Below are positions 22,496 through 36,809 of a DNA stretch of 64,000 nucleotides, one piece after another. The translations under genes and the position numbers were made by a program. The DNA is from Nothopassalora personata (taxonomy: Eukaryota > Ascomycota > Dothideomycetes > Mycosphaerellales > Mycosphaerellaceae). Under the pieces are notes generated by a model. The model searched no databases and had not been told where the DNA came from. It was given only the letters and a program-made list of their open reading frames with translations. The number at the start of each line of letters is the position of its first letter. The first letter of the stretch is position 1. The stretch is taken from positions 4,960,001 through 5,024,000 of the forward strand of contig CM066291.1 of the NCBI GenBank assembly GCA_033816765.1, read 5' to 3'.

Positions 22496-24520
22496 GTCCT
22501 CTAGAGCCGCGAAGCTATTGTTATATCGAGTCTATAGCTAACATCCGCGTCGCGTTAGTAGATGCACCTCCGTACTATAGGCTATAACGAGTAGACGGTA
22601 CTTAACTACGATAACATAAACTTTAAGGATCCTACTTGCTATAAGGTGTTAGGCTATAAGGTAAAGTAGCGTACTATAACTACTACTTAGGTCGTCTATT
22701 ATTCTACGATTCTAGCTTCTAGCCTAATATAAGACATGTATACTCCGTCCGCTTCCCTCGATGTAGACGACATCTACGATGCGTCTAGGCTCTAGGATAA
22801 TAGTACTAGGCGAGAGATATCGAGAGCTATTATTGCTAATGCTATTAAGGCTATCTACGATAAGCCGATTAACGAGATCCTAAAGCTCGAGGCGATCGTA
22901 AATCTAGAGACACCTTACACCTATCTAGTAATGCCTTAGCTAGATATTCTCGCTAATACTAGACCGACGGATTATCTACAATGTAGCTCTATACCCAAAG
23001 ACGAAGGCACTACGGAAGGTAACATACGGGTGCACGATCGACTTATAAAGGTCGAATTAGGCTTTAAGTCTAATACGGACCTAACGTCCTCTAAGTAGGA
23101 GGTGTTCGGTACACGTCTTTAGCTCGTACATAGTAATTAGCTTACGTCGGAGCGCATTCGAGTAGCTAAAGTCTAGTAGAAGCATGCCTAAGGTCGCTTT
23201 AACCGTAGAGAGTAGCTCCTTAGAGTACTAGCTTAGTTCCACATCTAGATAAATCTACTCTATACTATCGTCCGTACGTATTAGAATCCTCCCTCTCTAA
23301 ATGAGTATTGTTATTACACTATCTCTTCTAATTGTGCCGCCTGGAATCGGTCTTAATATAGTCGTAAGAACATTAAGTATTACCTTATCGAGCCCCTAGT
23401 CCGGTATAGGTTTAACTCGCGGGTGTTGCTATTGTTCTATAAAGTACTAGAGCGTCGTAAGATCCTATTACCGGTCGGAGTTACTACTAATATGTCCGTA
23501 ATCGATGGTAGCTAGCTTAATAATAGTTTCGCATCCGTTAATAAAATACTACGGTCTAACTTAACTGCCGCGATGTTTAACGAGATTATCGAGGATATAC
23601 GACTAGAAGCTTTTACGCGTAACGCATAGGAAGGTAAGACTCCCTCTAGTATTGTTTATAAAGACATCAAATTCCGTACTATGTGTCGGCTATTATAAGA
23701 GGTAGAGTTACTTTTAACGATACGGTACGCGGTTAAACATAGTAATATTGGTATGCTAAGGCGTGCGGTAGACCTATTAATTCCTATCTTCTTCGGAGCA
23801 TCGTAGTATAACTACGGCCGCGAGATGTTATATTACCGATAGCTTCTCTCGGATACTATGTGCACGCCGGTATTATAGCGATTAATACTAGCATCCGGTC
23901 TAGTAAACTAGAAAGGTAAAGCGATAACCTTTAAGCCTATCGACCTAAGTCTCAAACACCTAAATAGAGGATATAAAACCGAGCTTAATTACTTTAAGAA
24001 CTCGACCTATAATGTAGACACGATCTTCGATCGTATTTATCGGTTAAATCGTTAGATCCGCTATCTCCGCGCTAACATCGAGCAAGAATTTAGTAATTAT
24101 ATACTAGACGATTATACCGTTTGAGATGCTCGCCTTAATATGTTCGCTCGGGCGAAGATGTTATTTAATAGCGAGCTCGGGTCTATTCGAGGAGCCTAGA
24201 GCCTATACGATCCTAAGTAGTATTACGACTCGTTTAACATTCGTAAAGAAGGTATGTAGGTAGTAGGCTCGCGTGTTACGGAGTTTAACTCGAGGCTAAT
24301 TCGACAGCTACTAGACACTACTACGGGTAATATACTATCGGACTTTATCGATATTAAGGCGCTTAAGGCTATAGAGAACGTAGAGATTATGGACCTTACG
24401 TAGCTTAACGATTAGAAGATAACAAAGTACATAAGATAATGCATAAGATAAGAGATAAGACACGATATTAGCGGTACCGAGAAGAAGTTTATTATAGATA
24501 GAGACACTAAGTAGAGGATA

Positions 24521-24572
24521 CCGAACACCGAACACCGAACACCGAACACCGAACACCTACCTACCTACCTAC
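24521..24572 (+). repeat. (ACCGAAC)5 and (TACC)4 tandem repeats, arm A
   Basis: A 7-bp unit repeated about five times, followed by a 4-bp unit repeated about four times. In the DUF6589 frame it translates to a short PNTEH-type repeat near the C-terminus. It is mirrored in arm B near 46420-46471. Confidence 0.85.
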
Positions 24573-24639
24573 TAACAAAACCTAGTAGAAGACACCCGAC
24601 TATACCCTAACGATAAAGCCTTATAGAAAACAAAAAAAA

Positions 24640-25250
24640 TTAGATAGCTACCGGAGGAGCTACACCGCCGAAGCTACTACTACCTATGCTACTACCGAAA
24701 CTACTACCGTTACCCCCGAAGGGGGGTCTCTTCTTAGCCGGAGTAATGTTCTTAGGCGCGGGACGACGACGAGGACTAGACTTCGACTTCTTCTCGCCCT
24801 TACGAGGACCGGGCTTATTAGGGTAGTAGTAGCCCTTAGAGCGAAGGCGGTAGCGAGCATACGAGAAGCCGGCACGCTTAATCTAGCCTTTAGCTAGGTT
24901 AGAGAAGACCTAGTACTCGTATCCGTAGTCTAGATAATAGTCGCACGACTACCTAGGCTTAGGCGCGTATAGTCGGCCGAGCTTAGTCTCTATAATAGCA
25001 CCGACGAGGCGCTAGTTCGCACGGCCGCGACGCTTAATGTAGACGTCTAAGGTAGTGTTAGTACATTATAGCATATAGCGACAACTATACTTAACTTACT
25101 ACCGAGTACGTCTATAGACTACTACTTACTATTAACTTAAGGCTCGCGGGTTAGAGGGTCGTAGCTACTAGGTAAGAACACCTAAGGGAGCCGGGGGTTG
25201 TCGGCAATGTCGGTAGCTAGGCACTACGCGAGGGTTATACTACCTTATAG
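24640..25250 (-). pseudogene. Cysteine-motif basic protein ORF, RIP-degraded, arm A
   Basis: Minus-strand frame, read most easily in arm B (45745-46351). Seen: KRRGRAN, LVGAIIETKLGRLYAPKPR, then two CX2C-like motifs where several Cys have become Tyr (SCDYYLDYGYEY and FSYARYRLRSKGYYY), followed by a Lys/Arg-rich tail (PGPRKGEKKSKSSPRRRPAPKNITPAKKR) and a Gly/Ser-rich end. The motif spacing suggests a small zinc-binding DNA- or RNA-binding protein, but I do not recognise the family. Stops are TAG/TAA. It converges on the DUF6589 gene, and its presumed N-terminal side runs into the microsatellite. The two may form one mobile or repeated unit, since both are RIPped together. Confidence 0.5.
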
Positions 25251-27863
<2,613 letters not shown>

Positions 27864-28924
27864 TTAACTATTAATACTAGATAGGGCATTAGTATACCGG
27901 TTACTCCTCCGCGCCCTCTACGATAGTGTTCGCTTCCGACCGGATCTAGACACTCCTACCTATAATATCTACACATTATCTAGTTTATCCTCTTTAATAA
28001 CTACTCCGGCATTCGCATTACGCTCTATAAGCGGCTTTCGGCGCTTCCCTTTCGTTTGACTTAGTGTTTTCTTCCTAGGTGTGCGAGCTACATCGACCTT
28101 ACGCTTCGGTATACTAGATAACCGCCGACTTAGTATCGTAATAGCGGCAGTAGCTACGGGCGATGAGTTCGGTATATTAAGTAGCTATGTATTATCGATC
28201 GCCCCGCCCTATAATTGTAATTCTAGTAGTATACTCTACGACTCCGGCACTATAACCTAGGAGTCTAGAACTATAACCTAAGAGTCTAGAACTGTAACCT
28301 AAGAGTCTAGTACTAAGACCTACGAATCTAATACTATAATAGTAGGAGATGTTAATCTATCTACCTCGGGTACTATATTAGTAGGTGCTTACAATACCTA
28401 GAGCTCGGTCTCGTCTAGTATAAAAGGATCCGGTACACCGCTAGTACTAAATGTAGTAACCTTCGGTATAGTAATAGGAGACCTACGATTAGTAAGAAAT
28501 GCATCCACTTCTCGACTAGTCTTCTTAGTAGAGAGGGTATAGTTAGTCGCACTTATAAGCAATGTCTATAATGCTAGTAGTGTCGAAACTTGTACCGGCG
28601 GTAGTATACTCGACTTAGGCGTAATCGGTAAGTACTACGGACGGGTAGGCGATCGATTTATTAGACACGGTGTCGATATAGTACTAGTTATAACAGTAGA
28701 AGGTAACGCTATAGGACTAGTTAATACGAACGGTATATATGCACCTCTCGCTAGACTATAGACCTACCGACTATTACCCCCGACTAGATCGTAGACTTAC
28801 CGATTGTTACCTTCTCGCTCTTACCGTAGCTTTAACATATTACGAGCCGTAACTAGGATTAGATTATTGTCCCTAGCCTCCTCCGTACGCCTTAACGACT
28901 AGGTAGCGTCCTTATCGTCCTAGT
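27864..28924 (-). pseudogene. Unknown ORF, C-terminal part only, arm A
   Basis: Mirror of 42079-43139. The minus-strand frame starts at the LTR edge and contains a 22-bp tandem repeat (28255-28330) encoding VLDSQV-type repeats once TAG is read as Gln. A basic tail follows (PRKKTLSQTKGKRRKPL). In this arm the N-terminal part beyond the LTR is missing, replaced by gypsy sequence at 29277, so this copy is truncated by rearrangement as well as RIPped. Confidence 0.55.
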
Positions 28925-28928
28925 TTAA

Positions 28929-29276
28929 TGTTACGGAACAGTGTTATCGGTGCAAATGGTTGGACAACGGAGCAGGAAACCAGACGAAGCTGCAGACATG
29001 GATGCCTGGGGAGTCACGTGACAGAGCGATCAGGACTGATCGGTCCTGATCACTCTTGATCAGTTGATCAGACTCGCTCAGGGCAGAGCAGGACAGATCA
29101 CGCCAAGACATGGCACTATATAGACGACGCTTCTTTACGAGTAGATAGGAGCCTCGTGCTCAACTCATTTTAAGTATACACCATATACTGTTTGGAACCA
29201 CTACCTTCATAACTGATTGAGACATCCCTGCAAAGATCCAAGCCCGAGTTGTGATAACGTACAGCGGTTCCTAACA
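28929..29276 (+). mobile_element. 348-bp LTR, arm A, with mismatched flanks
   Basis: Starts TGTTACGGAACAGTG and ends GGTTCCTAACA. It has normal base composition and contains a TATATAG promoter-like box. The left flank is TTTAA (28924-28928). The right flank is TAGGG, not TTTAA, so no target duplication. One SNP (A at 29108) separates it from the arm B copy, which has a proper duplication. Arm homology ends at its last base. Confidence 0.88.
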
Positions 29277-29573
29277 TAGGGTAGCCGCTATCGAGGAATA
29301 GCCTATACCTACGACCTTTTATAAGGTCTAGTCCTTCCTTAGGTTTTGTAACTTCTACCGGCGTTTTGTAGAAGGATACTTAAGGGTCTACAAGCCCCTA
29401 ACGGACCTACTAAAGGGATCTAAGGACGGTAAGAAGTAGGGCCCTCTTACGTGGACCTTAAGCGAAGAGTAGGCGTTTCGATAGCTTAAGGCCGGATTCT
29501 TAGGTGTACTAATACTTAGGCACTTCGATCCTATGCTACGCACGCGAGTCGAAACCGACGCGTTAGGTTTCGC
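29277..29573 (+). mobile_element. Gypsy element C, fragment 1 (RT thumb to RNase H start)
   Basis: Frame reads VAAIEE-stop-[62 protein letters not shown]: the end of RT and beginning of RNase H. The 5' part of the element is absent because the sequence begins abruptly at the LTR edge. The frame resumes at 36739 after the inserted chromovirus. Confidence 0.85.
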
Positions 29574-29578
29574 GATCG

Positions 29579-30010
29579 TGTTACGGTTCGGATAAAGGAC
29601 GGTATAGGACGTAGTATAGGGAGGAAGAATTAGAAGATAAGAACTAATCGCTAGGAAGAGAAAGGGACCCTACGTCCGGGTTACGTACACGACCGCGCTA
29701 TTAGTGCATAGTCGAACACGACCGTAGAAGTAGCGTATAGACGTACACGACCACACGACTAGGCGACCGGTCGAGTGGATAGACGGACGCCTAACACCGG
29801 ATAGTATACGAGCCTCCTTTATATTTAGGAACGCTAGAAACCCTTATGGTTCTAATGCGTTTAACTTATATTACTATCTCACTAATTGGAATATAACTCT
29901 TATTCCTATTATTTATCTTCGCTTAGCTTACTTTAGCCTCTCTAAAGAATACCGCTACGTGACTTAACTTATCTCTCTTTTAAGACTAGCCCTAGAACGA
30001 GACAATAACA
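29579..30010 (+). repeat. 5' LTR of the chromovirus
   Basis: 432 bp, TGTTACGGTTCGG to GACAATAACA. Internal sequence begins CTTTAAACGCCC. It differs from the 3' LTR at scattered positions, mostly C/T and G/A. Confidence 0.92.
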
Positions 30011-30079
30011 CTTTAAACGCCCTTAGGATAAGCGCTACTTAAGCAGCTAGTAGGGGAACACCCGCCCCTAGCGAAGTAG

Positions 30080-33000
30080 GAAGTATCCGCCGTACGCTAC
30101 TATAATAGACCACTACGAAGGACGATAAGTCTAATAACGATAACGAGCCTACTCTAAGGAAGAACGACGTTAAGGCTACTAAGCTAGACCTCTTCTATAG
30201 AGATAGAGCCAAGTTCGACGACTAGATCAATTAGATAGATATGTATCTCATGTTCAACCTAGTCGATGCCGATAAAAGAACTATCTTCGCCATTACGTAC
30301 CTTCGCGGAAGTGCGTAGAACTAGATTAAACCTTACCTTAAGGAATACCTTAAAGGTATAGGACGATTAGACCCTACTAGAATGTTTAGGAGCTACACCC
30401 TTTTTAAAGAAAAGATAAAGTTAATCTTTGGAACTTCGAACGAAGTCTAATAGGCTATAAGAATTATTCAACACCTAAAGTAGAAGACGTCTACTTCGGA
30501 GTATGCCGCTAAATTCGAAGAATACGGATAAATCACTAGATAGGACTAGACGGCGTTAATAACTATGTTCCGACGTAGACTTAAAGACTCCGTTAAGGAC
30601 GAGTTAATAAGACACGGGGGACGGATTACTAACCTCGAAGAGCTAATAAAGGCGTCGATCAATATCGATAACTAGCTCTAGGAACGACACTAGGAGAAGA
30701 AATACGACTCTAAAGTAGGAGGAATAGTAGGATACGCTCCGGACCGTAGACCCTTAGGAGGATATGTTACGAAGGGAGAATTCTTACGATAAAGCTAGCC
30801 CTACTATAGACTATAGCTAATAGAACTGGACGTTACCTAACGAGGACGGAGGATCGACAAGAGTAGGGGCTACGGAAAGCCCTTTAAGGAAAAGGAAAAC
30901 TTACATACTATACCTATAGTAAGGAAGGCTACATAGCGCGGGATTGCCGCGGTAAGAATATAGTACGCCGCGAGTAATTCAATATAATGCAACCCCGAAC
31001 TAGTAAATCTAAGAGTAGCGTTAGATCTCGAGGAGATACCGACTATACTCGGAGAGTAGGGGAGAGAGCTAATAATAGAAGTACGATGCCTCTCCTAGAC
31101 CCCTTAGAAGGACGAGGAGGATACTATAGGTAGTAAATAGTAGTCATTCCATTTAATGCGAAGAACCAACTACGACAGTTTAACATAATAATACGAAGAG
31201 TTAACTACGAGATCGAATTAGAGTCTCAAAATGGTTATAGAAGCCTTTATTAGCAATTCTATTACTAAGACTCGTGTTAAATCTACTACGCCGCGAAGTT
31301 AGGCGTAGGGTATTAGCCTTAGTAACCACGAGGAACCCTAGGAGCGACGTATAGGCAAGACGCTACGCTCCGAGAAGTGGACATCGACGAATCCTACTTT
31401 AACGAAGATAGAAGCGATAAAGAAAATTAGGACCTAGGATAGAACGGATCGTGGTTACTAGAACCATAAGAAGAAAGTTAAGAAACTACCGGGCTAAATA
31501 CTATTAAGGAAGAATAGGATCCGGAAGAATTAAGCGAAGAAGATTCCTCCGAAGGAGAAGAGAGCGACACTAACGACGACAACGAACAACTTACCTTCAC
31601 GGTAGATGTACCTAAGAAACTGTACGACATAATTATCTACCTATAAAGAAGGTACGAGGAATTCCTACCTAAGATAGGCGGACGAAGGAGGCTACACTCT
31701 ATTAAGTTTAATAAGACACTCGACACCCTACGAGGCATAGCCTAGGGATACCTACTCATGGAAACAACCGAGAATCTAGTAACCACCGTTATAGAACGAC
31801 TACCGATAGGAAGCCGAATAATAGGAACCGGATATCTTATACCGTTAGGAACATTCATGTCGAATGAATTACGTAATATAGTATAACACGTACGCGCACT
31901 CTACTTAGAAACGTAGAAGATCTAGGAACGCAATAGACTACAAGTATAGACATAGGGCAACGGGCTATAGGTTCTAGCCGAAGCCTCTAGGTACGAAGCA
32001 TAGCGAACCACATACTATTCGGGAAAAGGATTAGCTCCCTAGGAATAAGCGACTAAAGGGAGTTATATAATACTTAGGCTTACGCATCGACATTAAACAC
32101 AGTTTTCTAGACATAAGCAATCGTTAACGGACATAAGACTAGTGTTATAATCGACTTAGGAGTAGCGGGGAATTTTATCTCCGAGTCTTTCGTAAGAAGA
32201 AACGGGTTCGCTACCCTAAAGAAGAAATAGGGTTACGAGTTAATCGCGGTAAACGGATTATCGTTACCTAGCGTAGAATAGGAGACGATACTATTGCTAC
32301 TAGCTATCTAATAGCACTACGAGAATATTACCTTAGATGTTACTAATATAGCTAGTTATAACATAGTATTAGGTATACCTTAGTTAAGAAAGTACAATCT
32401 AGTAATCGACTAGAGAAGAGGAGTACTTACATTTAGGGAATGCGATTGCGTTGTCGACATTTAGCCTACGTAGTAGTAGCTTTCACTAGTAGATGAGGTA
32501 AGGAAACAGCTAAACGAGATATAGCTTACGCCGAATAGAAGGATAGAAGAACTACCTTCGACCGGGATAGACACTAGCGTAGGGCCGCCGGGTTACGAAG
32601 TTACTAGAAGTAATAGAATTAACGCACTATCAAAGAATACTAACATCTTAGAGTTAAGTATTCCTAAGGAGTATCGTAAGTAGTCGCGACTCTTTAAAGA
32701 GGAGAGAGGCAAAACCGCCTTACCTAAGCACCGCCTATAGGATTATAAGATTAACATTTAGCTAGGGAAAGAGCCTCTATAGGGACCCCTATATTAAATG
32801 TCTAAGAAAGAGCTATAGACCCTACGAGAATAGCTAAAGGAGAAGCTAGCTAAAGGATAGATAAGAAGATCCACCTCGAGTATAGGAACTCTATGCATGT
32901 TCGTTCTAAAAGCAAACGGGAAGTTACGACTCGTATAAGACTATAGGAAGTTAAACGAGATCACGATTAAGAACCGATACCCGCTACCTAACATCGAAGA

Positions 33001-35425
33001 AGCATAAGATAGATTAACCGGATCGGACTAGTACACGAAGATTAACCTACGAGATGCCTTCTATACTATACGAATAGTAGAAGGAGAAGAATAGAAAACC
33101 GCCTTTAGAATAAGATACGGACTCTACGAATTCTTAGTTATACTAATGGGATTAACTAACGTACCCGCATCCTACTAGGACCTTATTAACGAAACACTTA
33201 GAGACCTACTCGACGTATACGTTATCGTCTATATAGACGATATACTAGTCTATACGAAAGGATCCCTATAGGAGCACATAAGACAAGTCTAGGACGTCTT
33301 TGAACGACTTACGCAATTAGGATTCAAGACGGCACCCGAGAAATGCGAATTCTATAAGGAAGAAGTTAAATTCTTAGGCTTTATTATTAGCACTATAGGG
33401 ATAACGATCGACCCTACGAAGACATAGTTAATTAGAGAATAGCTAGAACTAAAAACAGTTAAGGACGTACAATCATTCCTTAGACTAGCGAACTATAACC
33501 GGAAATTCATTAAGGACTACGTAAAGATAGCAGTACTAATAACGATGCTTTCGAGAAAAGACGTTACTTAGAAATGGGGAAAGGAACAGATTAAAGCGTT
33601 TAAGAAACTTAAGGAACAATGCGCTTTAGCCCCTACGCTTCGACTATTCGATAGTAGTAAGGAAGTCCACATCGAGACCGATACGTCTAATATAGCAATA
33701 GGCGCGTGTTTAATATAGACACACGATAGGTAGAGACACCTAGTAGCCTATTACTCCCGGAAAATAACTATAGTAGAATAGAACTACGACATCTATAATA
33801 AAGAGCTTCTAGCCATTGTTACTACTATGCAACATTAGAGAGTATATGTCGAGGGCCTACCGAAGTTAACGATTCTTTCTAACTATAAGAATCTTACGTA
33901 CTTCACGACGACGAAAGAACTTACCCGAAGGCAAGCCCGCTAGTCGGAGCTACTAGGACAATATAAGTTCGAAATTAAATATACTCTAGGACGAGAGAAT
34001 AGCCGCGCCGACGCGCTAAGCCGAAGAAGCGACTATATAGAAGGAAAAGAACTAGTGTAACATAAAATATTAAAGACAAACCTCGACGGAAGTCTTAGTA
34101 CTAACATAAGAGAATTTAATAACATTATACGGATATTAGGCGATAGGGACGAACAATTCCCTATATCGTAGGGGAAATACTAAGTACCTAAGGATCGAGA
34201 AGAAGAATGCATACGATAACATCACGACGGACTAACTTATAGACACCCTAGAACTTTAAAAACAATGGACCTAATACGACGCAGTTTCTCATTTCCATAG
34301 ATGAGACTTAAGGTGTTACGCTACATTAAACAATGCGTACACTACTAACGAAATAAGGCTACGAGACATGTAAAATACGGTTACCTACAGTTTAGGACAC
34401 TACCGATAAAACCATAGGACGAAGTTATAATAGACTTTATTACGAAACTCCTACCGTTAAGAGATTAAGTTACGAAACAACTATACGACATAATACTAGT
34501 TATGGTTAATAGACTTACGAAATACGTATACTTCATTCCTGCATCGGAAACGTACAATGTAGAGTAGCTCGGATACCTCGTACTAGATAGACTTATCCGA
34601 TACTACGGATTCCCCTAAGCGTTTATAACGGATAGAGATAAGCTATTTACATTAAACTACTAGAAGACGCTTATAGGAACGATCGGAATTAAACATAAGC
34701 TATTAATAGCATATCATCCGGAAATAGACGGATAAACCGAAAGAATGAATTAAACGCTAGAACAATACCTACGACACTATATTAATTATGCATAAGACAA
34801 CTAGGTCTTATTACTGCTAATAGCGTAGATTGTACTAAATAACTACAAATTAGAGACAACTTTAACGACACCATTTTATGCGAACTTTAGTAAAGATCCT
34901 AACCTATTTAGAACACCTGGATCCTACCTACAAGCCGAAAGAGCGATCGTAACGACGGATACTCTTAAGGAAGTGTATAAAGAAACACGCAAGGCGATCG
35001 AAGATGTATAACAAAAACTGTCTCGATAACGGTAGGACATAAGAAAAATAGCACCTCTACTAAAAGAGGGGGATAAGGTCTATCTCCTTATAAAAAACTT
35101 AAGAATAAGAAGATAGACTAAGAAACTAGATTACGTTAAGGTCGGACCATTTTTCATCGACAAAGTTATAGGACTAGTTAACTACCGCCTACGACTACTA
35201 CCCGACGCTAAAATCTACCTAGTCTTCTACATCTCTAAGTTAGAACTAGCGGACGCTAAAACACCTTACTAGGAGAGCTTCCATTTCGAGCCGGAAGTAG
35301 AAAACGAATTCGAAGTCGAAAGAATCCTAGATAAGAAAGGTTAGCGATACCTTGTTAAATGGAAAGGATACGACGAATTAGAAAATACCTAGGAACTAAA
35401 ATAAAACCTACGAAACTGTTAGCAA
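30080..35425 (+). pseudogene. Chromovirus gag-pol, RIP-degraded
   Basis: Gag: LDLFYRDRAKFDD...DMYLMFNLVDADKR around 30187-30280; zinc knuckle relic near 30904-30960 (YSKEGYIARDCRGKN). Protease: IDLGVAGNFISESF near 32150, where DSG or DTG is expected, so the catalytic Ser/Thr position is lost. RT: YIDDILVYTKG at 33230-33262. RNase H: ETDTSNIAIGACL near 33675 and [13 protein letters not shown] near 33784. Integrase: HHDGLTYRHP near 34220 with two later Cys forming the HHCC finger, then the catalytic core. Chromodomain: RYLVKWKGYDELENT at 35349-35393, flanked by TAGs at Gln and Trp positions. Chromodomains direct integration to modified chromatin (family knowledge). The polyprotein is unusable because of many in-frame TAG/TAA. 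Confidence 0.88.
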
Positions 35426-35497
35426 AAAATCTAGGAATACTACAAGACTAAAAAACGGCTAGCCTACTAAGTTACCGATTAGCGACTAGTCGGCTGG

Positions 35498-35576
35498 GAG
35501 CAGCTAGATAGGAATCGAACCTACGACCTTAAGAGTGTAGATAGCTTACGCTCTACTACTAAGCTACATAACTAGG
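35498..35576 (-). tRNA. tRNA-like fossil inside the chromovirus
   Basis: Minus strand shows a D-arm (TAGCTTAGTAGTAGAGC), a T-arm (GTAGG TTCGATT CCTAT) and partly complementary acceptor sequences, with CTCTTAA in between as in a Lys (CTT) anticodon loop. The anticodon stem does not pair normally and the acceptor has an extra base, so this is a tRNA-derived remnant rather than a working gene. It lies between the chromodomain and the antisense ORF. Confidence 0.5.
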
Positions 35577-35589
35577 TTTAATAAGGGAA

Positions 35590-36250
35590 ACGGAGAACTT
35601 ACATAAACATATCTCCTATAAGAAACTAACACCTATCCACTAGAGGGACTAGCGCTTAAAGAAGCTACTACGGCTTCCTTAAGGGTCGGATATAACTAGA
35701 GGGCATCATCCGGAATTATCGAAAGGTCCTCCTAGGAAGGAATCGACATCTAGAAAACCCCCTCTAGCTCTTCGGGGCTACCTTTAGGAACGAGAAGACA
35801 GGACGAAGGCGCGGAAAGGGCATCGACACCTACGCTTAGTAAACTGCGAAGATCCTCGAAATCCTTCGCTATCGCCTTTTCCTCCCTATCCTTAGTAACG
35901 CGCAGTTATTTCCTAAGACGATGCACCTTTAACATCGCCTCTATTACCTTCTCTTTAGCCTTATTAAGCTCTTGCTTTAGCTTTTAACGCTAGTTACGAA
36001 GCCGCTCCTACTTAGTCTACGTAATAGTTACGTTACACTTAATACCCTTACGAACGCACTCCGAATAACACCTAAAGCGTACATCTACTACATAACGAGG
36101 ACTCTTCTTTCCTTTAGGCACTCTAGCCTTTCGATAACTAGAACATAGGGATAGCATCTCGCGGCCCTCGGCTTTGATGCCTAGTGCTTAACGTTCGCGG
36201 CGCTCCTAACGTATTAGCTACTCGCCGCTTATAGTGAAAGATAGGAACTT
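35590..36250 (-). pseudogene. Antisense ORF between pol and 3' LTR of the chromovirus
   Basis: The minus-strand frame is coherent if TAG/TAA are read through: GIKAEGREMLSLCSSYRKARVPKGKKSPRYVV, then a Cys cluster (RCYSECVRKGIKCNV), a charged coiled-coil-like stretch (KLKQELNKAKEKVIEAMLKVHRLRK...VTKDREEKAIAKDFEDLRSLL) and a Pro/Ser-rich end. Stops are of RIP type and fall at likely Gln/Trp positions. An extra antisense ORF in this position is known for some LTR elements, but its role is not established. I do not recognise this one. Confidence 0.55.
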
Positions 36251-36302
36251 ATAGGAGAAGAAAAGAAAACTCGAGGACGAGTTTTAGTAGGAAGGGGGAT
36301 AG

Positions 36303-36733
36303 TGTTACGGTTCGGATGAAGGACGGTATAGGACGTAGTATAGGGAGGAAGAATTAGAAGATAAGAACTAATCGCTAGGAAGAGAAAGGGACCCTACGTC
36401 CGGGTTACGTGCACGACCGCGCTATTAGTGCATAGTCGAACACGACCGTAGAAGTAGCGTATAGACGTACATAACTACACGACTAGGCGACCGGTCGAGT
36501 AGATAGACGGACGCCTAATACCGGATAGTATACGAGCTCCTTTATATTTAGGAACGCTAGAAACCCTTATAGTTCTAATGCGTTTAACTTATGTTACTAT
36601 CTTACTAATTAGAATATAACTCTTATTCCTATTATTTATCTTCGCTTAGCTTACTTTAGCCTCTCTAAAGAATACCGCCACGTAACTTGACTTATCTCTC
36701 TTTTAAGACTAGCCCTAGAACGAGATAATAATA
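36303..36733 (+). repeat. 3' LTR of the chromovirus
   Basis: 431 bp, TGTTACGG to GAGATAATAATA. The terminal ACA of the 5' LTR is ATA here, a RIP change that also removes the terminal CA needed for integration. Confidence 0.92.
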
Positions 36734-36738
36734 GATCG

Positions 36739-36809
36739 TAGGTATTATATCCTAATTATTTAGTACTAAGTGGCATCCTATCGCATTCTATTTACGTAAG
36801 ATAATACTA
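36739..36809 (+). mobile_element. Gypsy element C, fragment 2 (RNase H)
   Basis: Continues the frame of fragment 1: VGIIS-stop-LFSTKWHPIAFYLRKI, the RNase H segment before the conserved NYETHD. It is interrupted at 36815 by a solo LTR. Confidence 0.85.

Larger units (their letters stand above)
21086..24640 (+). pseudogene. DUF6589-type protein gene, RIP-degraded, arm A
   Basis: Unknown-function fungal protein family often found in multicopy or transposon-like contexts (family knowledge; assignment by pattern, not by search). Seen: ATG 21086 opens MASSTYYNYLQSPSARYESLLHAFEDVELEESLDEYSD; the frame then continues with TAG/TAA stops through LARYYPFGTLKL, RYIDVLHRLGIYQSYTTSN-like sequence, and after an inserted repeat block the YDNINFKDPT motif at about 22605. 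Later it shows TIRYAVKHSNIGMLRRA, IPIFFGAS, CTPVL, LILASGLVN, IDLSLKHLNR and YFKNSTYNVDTIFDRIY, typical of the C-terminal core. About 20 stops are present, nearly all TAG. It runs into a heptanucleotide repeat at 24521 and ends tail to tail with the cysteine-motif ORF at 24640. Confidence 0.7.
29574..36738 (+). mobile_element. Complete Ty3/gypsy chromovirus, RIP-inactivated, TSD GATCG
   Basis: Full-length LTR retrotransposon 29579-36733 flanked by GATCG at 29574-29578 and 36734-36738, inserted in the RNase H of element C. LTRs are 432 and 431 bp. Order: gag, protease, RT, RNase H, integrase, chromodomain, then a tRNA-like segment and an antisense ORF before the 3' LTR. All frames are broken by TAG/TAA of RIP type, so it cannot move. 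It belongs to the same family group as elements A and B. Confidence 0.93.
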
